Shown: in pieces, positions 1 to 8,609 of the stretch
How the letters are laid out: each line of letters begins with the position of its first letter
Numbering within the stretch: position 1 is the stretch's first letter
Assembly (NCBI RefSeq): GCF_037969875.1
Contig: NZ_CP150218.1
Span: forward strand, 1,922,001 to 1,986,000
Direction: 5' to 3'
Length of the DNA: 64,000 bases
Source: Paenibacillus sp. FSL R7-0337
Lineage (GTDB): Bacteria > Bacillota > Bacilli > Paenibacillales > Paenibacillaceae
Program-made: the position numbers and the translations under genes
Notes under the pieces: model-generated
What the model was told of the DNA's origin: nothing
Seen by the model: the letters and a program-made list of their open reading frames with translations, nothing else
Database searches by the model: none

Positions 1-2
1 AT

Positions 3-308
3 GGCAAGCATGTGCTGATTGACGGCATTATCGTGGAACGTCCCGGACTTGCGCCTCATTATGAGAAGGTAAAGGAGATTTTCAGTGGATACCCGTTATC
101 CATTGTTGAAGTATTCTGTCCTCTGGACATCTGCCGCCAGCGCAACCTGGCCCGGGAGCACCGGAGTGAAGACCAGTCGGAGGAGCAGCACAAGCTAATG
201 GCCCGGGACATCGGGTATAGCTTCAAGGTGAACACGCATGAGAACACTTCTGAGGAGTGTGCGGATCTGATTGTGGGGCATTTATTCGGTGAGCGTACCG
301 CAGAATGA
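3..308 (+). CDS. Chloramphenicol phosphotransferase-like (CPT) P-loop kinase, C-terminal part
   Basis: The reading frame is already open at base 3, so the 5' end, including the P-loop, lies outside the window; about 101 codons remain. The visible part carries the pattern of the CPT-like family: a GKHVLIDGIIVERPG strand, then EVFCPLDICRQRNLAREHR (the 'CPLexxRxRexAR' substrate/lid region), and a C-terminal SEECADLIV helix. Family members phosphorylate small hydroxylated substrates, including chloramphenicol in Streptomyces. In Firmicutes most are uncharacterised, so the substrate is unknown. A rho-independent terminator follows 38 bases after the stop, so the gene ends its transcription unit. 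Family assignment is fairly secure; a resistance role is not implied. Confidence 0.7.
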   Translation, partial: GKHVLIDGIIVERPGLAPHYEKVKEIFSGYPLSIVEVFCPLDICRQRNLAREHRSEDQSEEQHKLMARDIGYSFKVNTHENTSEECADLIVGHLFGERTAE

Positions 309-345
309 TAGGGATGAGATAGAGTAATAATGTGGAAAAGTGGAG

Positions 346-372
346 AGGCTGCCGTTATAGGCAGCCTTTTTG
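346..372 (+). terminator. Rho-independent terminator after the CPT-like gene
   Basis: An 8-bp perfect stem, AGGCTGCC (346-353) and GGCAGCCT (360-367), with loop GTTATA, is followed by a T-rich run. Confidence 0.85.
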
Positions 373-491
373 TTTGCGTACAAACGGAATAACGGGCTGT
401 GGCTTTCGTTTACGAAGAGAAAGAGCCGAACAACAAAGCAAGACTTACCTGGAGCTTGTTCCAAACTCCTCTTAGGCTTATTTGGCATCTG

Positions 492-620
492 GCGGACTCA
501 GATGACGCTATTATGCGAAAAAACCAACTTTTCTTGTGTTTGCGGACTCAGAAGCGCTTATATTTCCATTTGCAGCTATAAATGAGGAGTAATGGGTTGG
601 TTAACTGCTTCTGAGTCCGC
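492..620. repeat. Intergenic direct and inverted repeat (GCGGACTCAG family)
   Basis: GCGGACTCAG occurs at 492-501 and again at 542-551, exactly 50 bases apart. An inverted copy, GCTTCTGAGTCCGC, lies at 607-620 and is perfectly complementary to 542-555. This fills most of the gene-free 373-745 stretch. Short reading frames across it show no protein-like features. It could be a dispersed intergenic repeat or could fold into a long-range hairpin in RNA. Confidence 0.6.
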
Positions 621-722
621 CTAGCCTGCTTAATGGTGTATTCTGGCGCTGATAAGGTCTTTCCAGTCCGCGAGAATGTTGGGGCGGGCGATACGGCGGT
701 GATCCTGCGTTAATCCCCCACA

Positions 723-736
723 TGTAAGCGCTCTTC
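723..736. promoter_or_regulatory. Candidate LacI/CcpA-type operator upstream of the LacI-family gene
   Basis: TGTAAGCGCTCTTC contains the central AAGCGCT core of LacI-family and catabolite-response (cre) operators and fits 12 of 14 positions of the cre consensus. It lies just upstream of a plausible -35 box and about 85 bases before the regulator's start. It could serve autoregulation or catabolite repression; the sequence alone does not distinguish them. Confidence 0.4.
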
Positions 737-745
737 AAAATCTGC

Positions 746-774
746 TTGAAAGAACCCTAAATGGATGATAGGAT
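746..774 (+). promoter_or_regulatory. Candidate sigma-A promoter for the LacI-type regulator
   Basis: TTGAAA (746-751), a 17-bp spacer and TAGGAT (769-774) form a plausible -35/-10 pair about 48 bases upstream of the TTG start. Confidence 0.5.
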
Positions 775-806
775 TAAGGTAAAGATTTAGTAAATTTATT
801 AACTAA

Positions 807-1817
<1,011 letters not shown>

Positions 1818-1927
1818 CGCAGTCCGGCTGCACGGCAATCGTAGATTGTTTTTTCCAAGGTATCCGTAGAAGTAAGGCTCAAGTTGGTCCAGATATCCGG
1901 ACCTTATTCCAATACACAAGGAGTGTT

Positions 1928-4228
1928 ATGATCATGAACATTTTTGCAGACGAATCGCAAGGGCTGTTTCACCTTCAGTCCAAGGACACCAGCTACATCA
2001 TCCAACTGGTAGAGGGTTACCCTGCCCATGTCTACTGGGGTGCACGGCTCCGTCATGATGACAGTCTGGCCGGAGCACTGGAGCTGCGTGAACGCGCCTC
2101 CTTCTCACCAACCCCGCTCCCGCAGAAGCCCGCCCTCTCGCTGGATGCCCTCCCGCAGGAGTATCCGCAGTATGGTACGAGTGATTTTCGCCGGCCGGCT
2201 TATCAGGTTCAGCTTGCGGACGGCACGCGGATCTCAGAGCTGCAATATGCAGGCTATGTAATTACACCGGGCAAACCGGCACTGGATGGACTGCCCGCGG
2301 TCTATACAGAGAACGAAGCAGAAGCGCTCACGCTTGAACTCACCTTGAAGGATGACTACGCCGGTCTGACGGTCAGACTGCTCTATACGGTGTTCGCTGA
2401 CCATCAGGCGATTACCCGCTCTGTCCGCTTTGAGCATAACGGCGAAGCCCCGCTCCGGCTGGAGCAGGCGCTTAGCGCCTCGGTGGATTTTGCCGATTCC
2501 GCCTATGACACACTACACCTGAGTGGCGCATGGGCGAGAGAACGCCATGTTCAGCGCCACCCGCTTAACCCCGGAGCCGCGCTGTCCCTGGAGAGCCGCC
2601 GCGGATCAAGCAGCCATCAGGTCAACCCGTTCCTCGCGCTGCTGCGCCCGGGTGCAGATGAAGATCAGGGTGACGTCTATGGCTTCAGCCTCGTCTACAG
2701 CGGCAGCTTCAGTGCAACTGCTGAGGTGGAGCAGTTCGGCCAGACCCGTGTAAGCATCGGGATTAATCCGTTCGACTTCTCCTGGCTGCTGGAGCCGGGC
2801 CAATCCTTCCAGACCCCGGAGGCCGTGCTTGTCTATTCCAGCGAAGGCATCGGCGGCATGTCGCGCACCTATCACCGGCTGTACCGTACCCGGCTCTGCC
2901 GCGGTGTTCACCGTGATCAGGCCCGCCCGATTCTGGTCAACAACTGGGAGGCGACTTACTTCGACTTCAATGCGGACAAAATCGCGACCATCGCCAAAGC
3001 AGCAGGCCCGCTCGGCATTGAGCTATTCGTCCTTGACGACGGCTGGTTCGGCAGACGCGACAAGGATAACAGCTCGCTCGGCGACTGGTTCGAGGACCGC
3101 CGCAAGCTGCCTGAAGGTCTGGCGGATCTGGCAGGCCGGGTCAATAAGGAAGGCGTACAGTTCGGTCTATGGGTAGAGCCGGAGATGGTCTCGCCGGACA
3201 GTGAGCTATACCGCAAGCACCCGGACTGGTGCCTGCATGCCGAAGGACGCCGCCGCACGGAAGGCCGCAACCAGCTGATCCTGGATCTCTCCCGTCCAGA
3301 GGTCTGTGACTATCTGTATGAGACGCTAAGCGCTGTCTTTTCCAGTGCACCGATCCGCTATATCAAGTGGGACATGAACCGCAATATGACTGAGATTGCA
3401 TCGGTGAAGGCTGCCCCGGAGCGGCAAAAAGAAACCGCCCACCGCTATATGCTCGGCCTGTATCATCTGCTGGAACGCCTGACCTCGCGCTTCCCTGACA
3501 TTCTGTTCGAGAGCTGCTCCGGCGGCGGCGGCCGGTTCGATCCGGGCATGCTGTTCTACATGCCGCAGACCTGGACCAGCGACAACACCGATGCGGTGGA
3601 ACGCCTCGCGATTCAGTACGGCACAAGCATCGTCTATCCGGCCAGCAGCATGGGCGCGCATGTATCTGACGTTCCGAACCACCAGGTAGACCGCATTACC
3701 TCCTTCGCTACGCGCGGCGATGTGGCGATGAGCGGTAACTTCGGCTACGAGCTGGACCTCACCAAGTTCACCGAAGCCGAGAAGGACCTGGCCGCCCGGC
3801 AGATTGCCCAGTACAAGGAGATCCGCACACTGGTACAGCAAGGAGATATGTACCGTCTGCTGAGTCCGTTCGAGGGCAGCGGTGAGACCGCCTGGATGTT
3901 CGTCAGCGGGGACAAGACCGAAGCCTTCGTCGCTTACTTCCGTGTACTCGCGAGACCTAATCCGCCAATCTCGCGCCTTACGCTCAAGGGACTGAACCCG
4001 GAGCTGGATTACGTCATCGAGACCGGGGCTGCCGGCAGCAACGAGCATGTCCATGGCGGTGCAGAAGCTTCTGCGGCCGCTGGAGGCGACAGCTCCGGTC
4101 CGTTCCAGACAGCCTTTGACGGCACACCGCTCGGCGGCGACCGCCTGATGCGCATGGGCCTGATAGTCTCTGACCTGCGCGGAGATTACGCAAGCTGCAC
4201 TTACCGCCTGAGAGCGGTGCAGCGCTGA
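1928..4228 (+). CDS. Alpha-galactosidase, glycoside hydrolase family 36
   Basis: A retaining alpha-galactosidase of about 766 residues, the usual length for bacterial GH36, acting on raffinose- or melibiose-type galactosides. There is an N-terminal beta-sandwich (to about residue 320), then a TIM barrel with the motif FVLDDGWFG, KWDMNRN carrying the nucleophile (D482), and SDNTDA carrying the acid/base (D552). ESCSGGGGRFD lies between the two catalytic segments. No signal peptide is visible, so the enzyme is cytoplasmic. An AAGGAG site precedes two in-frame ATGs (1928 and 1934); the second has the better spacing. It follows the LacI-type regulator and ends at a strong terminator, so the two form one unit. 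Confidence 0.95.
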   Translation: MIMNIFADESQGLFHLQSKDTSYIIQLVEGYPAHVYWGARLRHDDSLAGALELRERASFSPTPLPQKPALSLDALPQEYPQYGTSDFRRPAYQVQLADGTRISELQYAGYVITPGKPALDGLPAVYTENEAEALTLELTLKDDYAGLTVRLLYTVFADHQAITRSVRFEHNGEAPLRLEQALSASVDFADSAYDTLHLSGAWARERHVQRHPLNPGAALSLESRRGSSSHQVNPFLALLRPGADEDQGDVYGFSLVYSGSFSATAEVEQFGQTRVSIGINPFDFSWLLEPGQSFQTPEAVLVYSSEGIGGMSRTYHRLYRTRLCRGVHRDQARPILVNNWEATYFDFNADKIATIAKAAGPLGIELFVLDDGWFGRRDKDNSSLGDWFEDRRKLPEGLADLAGRVNKEGVQFGLWVEPEMVSPDSELYRKHPDWCLHAEGRRRTEGRNQLILDLSRPEVCDYLYETLSAVFSSAPIRYIKWDMNRNMTEIASVKAAPERQKETAHRYMLGLYHLLERLTSRFPDILFESCSGGGGRFDPGMLFYMPQTWTSDNTDAVERLAIQYGTSIVYPASSMGAHVSDVPNHQVDRITSFATRGDVAMSGNFGYELDLTKFTEAEKDLAARQIAQYKEIRTLVQQGDMYRLLSPFEGSGETAWMFVSGDKTEAFVAYFRVLARPNPPISRLTLKGLNPELDYVIETGAAGSNEHVHGGAEASAAAGGDSSGPFQTAFDGTPLGGDRLMRMGLIVSDLRGDYASCTYRLRAVQR

Positions 4229-4248
4229 TCTACAGCTTAAGACATACC

Positions 4249-4290
4249 ACAGGCGTCAGCCTCCTTTTGGAGATTGACGCCTGTTTTTTT
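4249..4290 (+). terminator. Rho-independent terminator of the alpha-galactosidase unit
   Basis: ACAGGCGTCA (4249-4258) pairs with TGACGCCTGT (4275-4284) and is followed by seven T residues. Confidence 0.9.
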
Positions 4291-4336
4291 GTGGAGAGAT
4301 GCAGTCAGGCAGGCGGCTTTGCTGCCGATTTATTAA

Positions 4337-4402
4337 CTACTCACTGCCTACTCACTGCCTACTCACTGCCTACTCACTGCCTACTCACTGCCTACTTACT
4401 GC
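4337..4402. repeat. 11-bp tandem repeat (CTACTCACTGC, six copies)
   Basis: Five perfect CTACTCACTGC units are followed by one variant (CTACTTACTGC), just downstream of the flotillin gene's 3' end. Slippage-prone and non-coding. It resembles the octamer array at 7615-7754 in composition. Confidence 0.9.
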
Positions 4403-4424
4403 CTAACTCTACTGCTCTCCTCTC

Positions 4425-5873
4425 CTACTCCTGTTCTTGTTCATGCTCCCGGCCAAGTAACCCGCTGAGCGCCTCTGTTACATTCATGCCGGTAAGTGTC
4501 TTGGTCAGCTCAGGCACCTGGGCCATGATTTTGGCGATATCGCCGGTAATTTTATTCACGCCTGCGGAAGCCCCATCCTGAGAGATGACGGTAATCTTGT
4601 CTACCTTGGCCAGCGGGGAGGCGATTTTCTCAGCCAGCTCGGGCAGGATTTTCAGGAATTCCACAGTCAAGGCCGCTTGAGTGAACTGTTTGTAGGCTTC
4701 AGCCTTCTTCTGCAGCGCTCCCGCTTCCGCCGCTCCGGCGAGCTGGACGATCTCCGCATTCGCCTTCCCTTTTGCCAGATCAGCTTCTGCTGTTGCCAGC
4801 CCGCGCTTAGTCGTCGTAGCAGCTTCGGCTTCCGCCTCCAGAATCTGCCGCTGCTTGGCGGCTTCCGCTCTCATAATCGTCGCTTGATTCTCCGCCTGGG
4901 CAGGCTTGATTACCGTTGCCTCCAGCTCCCGCTGTCTAAGCTCGACCTCGATCTCCCGGACTGTGCGGTTGGCTTCCGCCTCCATCTGAGTGATTTTCAC
5001 CTGTTCCGTAACCAGTGACTGCTTGATCTTATTCTGTTGCAATTCGTACGCCAGATCCGCCTGCGCCTTCTTCACTTCTGTCTCCAGCTTGAAGTCCGCC
5101 TGCTTAATATTCAGCTCCTTCTCGAACAGGGATTCCTTCGCACGGGCGGCGGTTCCCGCTTCTATGGTCGCCTGATGGGCATTGGCTTTGGCAATGGAGG
5201 ACTCCTTCTCCGCTTCGGCCTGTTTGATCTGTATGTCGCGTTCGGCTTCGGCCTTGGCAATACTGGCGTCTCGGCGGATACGCTCAATCTCGGGCACCCC
5301 CATATTATCGATGTACCCTTTGTCGTCGGTAATCTTCTTGATGGTGAAGCTGACCACCTCCAGCCCCATTTTGTCGAGGTCCTCCGAGCAGGTCTCCCGC
5401 ATCTTGCTGTTGATCTCATCAGGGGTCTTCAGGATAGATTCTACGGTGAGCTGGCCGATCAGACCGCGCAGATGACCCTCCACCGAATGCAAAATAATCG
5501 TCTCACGGTCCTCTTCCGGCCGGTCAATGAACTGTTCACTGGCTGTGAGAATAGCGGTTGGATCGCTTTTAATCTTAATCTGGGCGACTGCCTCCAAGTT
5601 GAGCTTGATGCCCTGGCGGGAAAACATTGCCTGTGCCGGGATAACATCGAAGCTCATCAGCATCATAGAGATGGTTTTATTGTTCTGGAAGCCGGGGATG
5701 ACGAACGTCCCACCGCCCTGGACGACTCTTTTGCCGCCGAGGCCGTATACGATCATAGCCTGATTGGGCGGAACCTTTTTATACGCGGTCACAATACTGG
5801 TTAACGCCAGCAGAATCACAACAACAATAGCTCCGGTTACATATAAAATTAACATTCCTCCGACACTCCCCAT
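4425..5873 (-). CDS. floT: Flotillin-like SPFH membrane scaffold protein (FloT/YuaG type)
   Basis: A flotillin of 482 residues. One N-terminal membrane segment (about residues 5-30) is followed by an SPFH/band-7 domain containing VPPNQAMIVYGLGG and GGTFVIPGFQ. A long Ala/Glu/Lys-rich coiled coil follows (about 200-400), with repeated EAEAxxx patterns, and a hydrophobic C-terminal segment. Flotillins organise functional membrane microdomains with NfeD-like partners. The upstream NfeD-like gene overlaps this start by one base (TAATG), so the two are translationally coupled, as in the yuaF-yuaG pair of Bacillus subtilis. The C-terminus ends in an acidic Glu/Gln tail. Family assignment is secure; client proteins cannot be read from sequence. 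Confidence 0.93.
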   Translation of the reverse strand: MGSVGGMLILYVTGAIVVVILLALTSIVTAYKKVPPNQAMIVYGLGGKRVVQGGGTFVIPGFQNNKTISMMLMSFDVIPAQAMFSRQGIKLNLEAVAQIKIKSDPTAILTASEQFIDRPEEDRETIILHSVEGHLRGLIGQLTVESILKTPDEINSKMRETCSEDLDKMGLEVVSFTIKKITDDKGYIDNMGVPEIERIRRDASIAKAEAERDIQIKQAEAEKESSIAKANAHQATIEAGTAARAKESLFEKELNIKQADFKLETEVKKAQADLAYELQQNKIKQSLVTEQVKITQMEAEANRTVREIEVELRQRELEATVIKPAQAENQATIMRAEAAKQRQILEAEAEAATTTKRGLATAEADLAKGKANAEIVQLAGAAEAGALQKKAEAYKQFTQAALTVEFLKILPELAEKIASPLAKVDKITVISQDGASAGVNKITGDIAKIMAQVPELTKTLTGMNVTEALSGLLGREHEQEQE

Positions 5874-6409
5874 TAGTTTTGTTCCATTGCCCGTTCGAAC
5901 AGAGTGACCGCTGCGATCCCCTTATCTGTCTTCACAATAATCACCCGGTCGCCCCGCAGCAGCGACTGACCGGAGTAGGCCCGTACGCCGATGGAGCGCA
6001 TGGTCCCGTGCAGCACATACTTCATCTCTCCCACTGCCCCATCCGCTGCGGCGATGCTGATATAGCCGAGCTGGCCGGCCGGATCATAATCCAGTTCACT
6101 CATACTGCTGTCATACCGGGTCATCACCCGGGCCAGCACGGTGTAGAGCAGAATGCCCGGCAGCAGGGCTATCAAGGTACAGACCAGCACTACGGCAAGC
6201 AGCTGCATCCCGCTGTATTTGACAAGCATATACCCCGTGCCACCCCAGACGGTGACAAACACCATCAACGGAAGAATCGGCAGAAAGCCCGGCCCTCCGC
6301 TATCACCTCCCCCGACATGCAGGTGGCCTGCCAGACCGTGCCCATGAATGCTGCCACTGAGGATAAGCACGAGACCCACCCAGAAGCAGACGATAAATAC
6401 AGTAGCGAT
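5873..6409 (-). CDS. NfeD-like membrane protein (YuaF type), partner of flotillin
   Basis: An integral membrane protein of about 178 residues. One hydrophobic segment sits at the N-terminus, two more follow at about 45-100 (VFVTVWGGTGYMLV and LLAVVLVCTLIALLPGILLY), and the C-terminal soluble OB-fold-like domain carries GLISxxxx-type strands and RGDRVIIVKTDKGIAAVTL. The start is unusual. The strong site AAAGGAGG lies 7-9 bases before an ATC codon (6409-6407), and no in-frame ATG, GTG or TTG lies at proper spacing. The frame stays open back to an ATG at 6514, but that extension is His/Pro/Ser-rich, lies in a repeat array and has no ribosome-binding site. The gene overlaps the flotillin gene by one base. 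It probably acts with flotillin in membrane microdomains. Confidence 0.82.
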   Translation of the reverse strand: MATVFIVCFWVGLVLILSGSIHGHGLAGHLHVGGGDSGGPGFLPILPLMVFVTVWGGTGYMLVKYSGMQLLAVVLVCTLIALLPGILLYTVLARVMTRYDSSMSELDYDPAGQLGYISIAAADGAVGEMKYVLHGTMRSIGVRAYSGQSLLRGDRVIIVKTDKGIAAVTLFERAMEQN

Positions 6410-6450
6410 GGTAACCCCTCCTTTCGATGTAATGTGATGTGATGATAGCT

Positions 6451-6543
6451 GACTATTTGGGTGATGCGGAAATGGACTATTGTGGCGATGCGGAAACAGA
6501 CTAATGTGGTACATACAAGACTAATTCGTATTCAAATTGACTA
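6451..6543. repeat. Periodic GACTA array in the leader of the NfeD/flotillin operon
   Basis: GACTA (TAGTC on the transcribed strand) begins at 6451, 6475, 6499, 6519 and 6539, spacings of 24, 24, 20 and 20. The first two units also share the core GATGCGGAAA. Whether it binds a protein or is a decaying tandem repeat is unknown. Confidence 0.55.
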
Positions 6544-6650
6544 ATTAATGTTGTTATATGATTTAAATGTGCTCCTCTCCGCCACTATTTCCTTTAATTT
6601 TCACTTTAGGCTGCTTGGTTAGTAGGGGCTGAGACGCAACTTGGCATTGC

Positions 6651-7087
6651 CGGGATTCAGGTGCACTTGTGCTCTTCATTTGCTCGTTTAGCCAACATTT
6701 CCGGGATTCAGGTGCACTTGTGCTCTTCATTTGCTCGTTTAGCCAACATTTCCGGGATTCAGGTGCACTTGTGCTCTTCATTTGCTCGTTTAGCCAACAT
6801 TTCCGGGATTCAGGTGCACTTGTGCTCTTCATTTGCTCGTTTAGCCAACATTGCCGGAATTCAGGTGCATTTGTGCTCCTCATTTGCTCGTTTAGCCAAC
6901 ATTGCCGGAATTCAGGTGCACTTGTGCTCTTCATTTGCTCGTTTAGCCAACATTTCCGGGATTCAGGTGCACTTGTGCTCTTCATTTGCTCGTTTAGCCA
7001 ACATTGCTGGGATTCAGGTGCACTTGTGCTCCTCATTTGCTCGTTTAGCCAACATTGCCGGAATTCAGGTGCACTTGTGCTTTTCAT
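6651..7087. repeat. 51-bp minisatellite, eight full copies plus a partial ninth
   Basis: The unit runs from CGGGATTCAGGTGCACTTGT to ..GCCAACATTTC and restarts at 6651, 6702, 6753, 6804, 6855, 6906, 6957 and 7008; a truncated copy begins at 7059. Copies differ at only a few positions (for example ACATTTCCGGG versus ACATTGCCGGA). Because 51 is divisible by three and the unit lacks stops, long repetitive frames stay open on both strands (17-residue periods); I see no sign that either is a real protein. Next to it, at 7097-7175, two imperfect copies of a GAGGGAYTTATCCCTCTC palindrome occur. There are no spacers, so this is not CRISPR. Confidence 0.93.
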
Positions 7088-7187
7088 CCTCCCACTTTCG
7101 GCTGCATCTGAGGGACTTATCCCTCTCATTTCCACCTCCAGCTCACTTTCAGCGCATTCAGAGGGATTTATCCCTCTCCTGCACAAC

Positions 7188-7223
7188 AAAAAGACCACAG
7201 CAGCAGCAGGGCTCTCCGTGGTC
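7188..7223 (-). terminator. Terminator of the c-di-AMP riboswitch expression platform
   Basis: On the minus strand, GACCACGG (7223-7216) pairs with CTGTGGTC (7200-7193), one G-T pair, followed by TTTTTG. It directly follows the aptamer, as expected for an OFF switch in which ligand binding promotes termination. Confidence 0.85.
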
Positions 7224-7224
7224 G

Positions 7225-7440
7225 GTTAATCGATCATGGCGCTCATCCTCTCTCTTCGAGGCTTACGGGGTTAGCTGACGGATTCGGACAGCGAGATTGC
7301 CCTACCTCACCAGAGCCATAGTAGCACGCTGGCAAGGATTCACCCCGGGTACTCAGCAGCCCATCCTTAAGCCGCCTGCACCAGTTGGTTCCCCCGTTCC
7401 CGTTACGGAATTCAGCCATTTCAAGAACAGTGTCATTTCA
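7225..7440 (-). ncRNA. Cyclic di-AMP riboswitch (ydaO/yuaA leader)
   Basis: Read on the minus strand, this region carries the conserved blocks of the ydaO/yuaA aptamer in order: GGGGGAACCA, GGGGTGAATCC, AGGTAGGGC, GTCCGAATCCGTCAGCTAAC and CCGTAAGC, ending in GAGAGAGGATGAGCGCC. These are hallmark nucleotides of the pseudo-two-fold c-di-AMP-binding RNA. A sigma-A-like promoter lies directly upstream and an intrinsic terminator directly downstream, so the switch looks intact. This class usually controls potassium uptake, osmolyte or cell-wall genes. Here the next genes on the strand are the minisatellite and then, about 780 bases on, the NfeD-like/flotillin operon. Confidence 0.95.
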
Positions 7441-7456
7441 TTCGGTTGTTGATTGA

Positions 7457-7485
7457 ATCTTACGCCTGCAGCCATTTAATGTAAA
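7457..7485 (-). promoter_or_regulatory. Sigma-A-type promoter of the c-di-AMP riboswitch
   Basis: On the minus strand TTTACA (7485-7480), a 17-bp spacer and TAAGAT (7462-7457). Predicted transcription would start near 7450, just ahead of the aptamer. Confidence 0.75.
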
Positions 7486-7614
7486 ACCTCACAGATGACA
7501 AAAGAAGCCAAAATTGCTGTCCCTTCGCGAATGAAGGCGCATTCTTAAGCTCTGCTCTTATCCGCCCGGGAATTTGCTCGCGCTATCGTCTGTTTACACC
7601 AACATTACTCATCC

Positions 7615-7754
7615 TCTCACTTACTCACTTACTCACTTACTCACTTACTCACTTACTCACTTACTCACTTACTCACTTACTCACTTACTCGCCTACTCAC
7701 CTACTCACCTACTCGCCTACTCACCTACTCACCTACTCGCCTACTCGCCTACTC
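7615..7754. repeat. 8-bp microsatellite (CTTACTCA changing to CTACTCAC/CTACTCGC)
   Basis: About seventeen octamer units: a uniform block of CTTACTCA to about 7690, then variants with CC and CG substitutions to 7754. The short open frame through it is a repeat artefact. The stretch 7486-7614 and 7755-7873 shows no other feature. Confidence 0.93.
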
Positions 7755-7873
7755 CCCCATTTCTCATTATCCTCACAATGACTTCCACCTAACTCATCCC
7801 TCATCCCCCACCTTTTTTCTCCAGCTCATTATTACAAATTTAAAATATTCACATTTCCGCCACTCAATGCTCA

Positions 7874-7902
7874 TTGTGCAATCTTTCCCTTTGAGCAATA
7901 AT
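7874..7902 (+). promoter_or_regulatory. Candidate promoter of the TetR-MMPL operon
   Basis: TTGTGC (7874-7879), a 17-bp spacer and AATAAT (7897-7902); the predicted start point falls inside the first operator-like palindrome. Confidence 0.55.
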
Positions 7903-7903
7903 A

Positions 7904-7935
7904 GAACCTATAGATTCCATAGAGCTTATAGATCT
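7904..7935. promoter_or_regulatory. Pair of TetR-type operator-like palindromes
   Basis: GAACCTATAGATTC (7904-7917) is a near-perfect 14-bp palindrome. A related copy, GAGCTTATAGATCT (7922-7935), shares 10 of 14 bases and is centred 18 bp away. Together they lie between the -10 box and the ribosome-binding site, where a TetR dimer pair could block transcription. Confidence 0.55.
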
Positions 7936-7959
7936 TAGGGAAAGGAGGAACGTTGAAAT

Positions 7960-8580
7960 TTGAATTCGAAACTGAATCTGCGGGACAAAAAAAAGGAAGC
8001 CACCTCCTACGCCTTAGCCGTAGCGGCTTTCGAGCTTGCGCTTGAGCATGGCATGGACGGCTTCATTGTCGACGATGTTGTTCAGAAGGCCGGGTATTCC
8101 CGGCGGACTTTTGCGAATTACTTCTCCTGTAAAGAAGAAGCAGTCGCTGCCTACTTCATTGGTATTATTGCTGTCCAAGAGAAAGAGAATAACCCGCTGG
8201 CTGCTCTGCCGCCGGATGCTACACCGCTCGATGCCCTGTACAATCTGCTGAAGCTGCAATTCACCTCGGAGTTCCTGCATAAGCTGCGGCAGTTCGTCTC
8301 CCTGGCAAATCAGTATCCGTCCCTGGAGCCTTACATTCTCAATGTCTTCCGGCATTTGCAGATCACCGCCCAGGAGACGCTGGAGCAGTTCACCCGTGGA
8401 CGGTATGCCGATGGATATACCCACCTGCTGGTAGGTGCCGTCTATGGGGCCTTCGTGCCTATCTTGGACGGACGGCTGAATGTCATGCTGCCGGGCGAAC
8501 AGCTGAGTGAAGGCTCCGATGCCATGCCGTTTGAACAATACCTGAATTCCATGTTTGCTTATTTACGCAACGGCTTCTAA
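7960..8580 (+). CDS. TetR/AcrR-family transcriptional regulator
   Basis: A repressor of about 206 residues. The N-terminal helix-turn-helix spans about residues 10-60 (FIVDDVVQKAGYSRRTFANYFSCKEEAV); the remainder is an all-helical ligand-binding and dimerisation domain. The start is a TTG with AAAGGAGG 11 bases upstream. An A8 run (7987-7994) early in the gene could be slippage-prone. Only 29 bases separate it from the MMPL transporter, so it is probably the autoregulated local repressor of that exporter, acting at the two palindromes upstream. Confidence 0.92.
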   Translation: MNSKLNLRDKKKEATSYALAVAAFELALEHGMDGFIVDDVVQKAGYSRRTFANYFSCKEEAVAAYFIGIIAVQEKENNPLAALPPDATPLDALYNLLKLQFTSEFLHKLRQFVSLANQYPSLEPYILNVFRHLQITAQETLEQFTRGRYADGYTHLLVGAVYGAFVPILDGRLNVMLPGEQLSEGSDAMPFEQYLNSMFAYLRNGF

Positions 8581-8609
8581 ATTCACAGATAAAGAGGAGA
8601 AACCATTAC

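Noticed and set aside
12..308. Complete small gene starting at base 12
   Set aside because: The frame is open to the window edge and the residues before this Met continue the family pattern; it is a 5'-truncated gene.
6651..7087. CRISPR array
   Set aside because: Units are contiguous with no unique spacers, the repeat is too long, and no cas genes are present.
6563..7278. Long repetitive open frames on both strands (17-residue period)
   Set aside because: They arise because the 51-bp unit lacks stops and is divisible by three. No good start signals, no signal or domain features; one supposed start lies inside the riboswitch terminator.
7574..7792. 72-codon frame
   Set aside because: It simply translates the octamer microsatellite.
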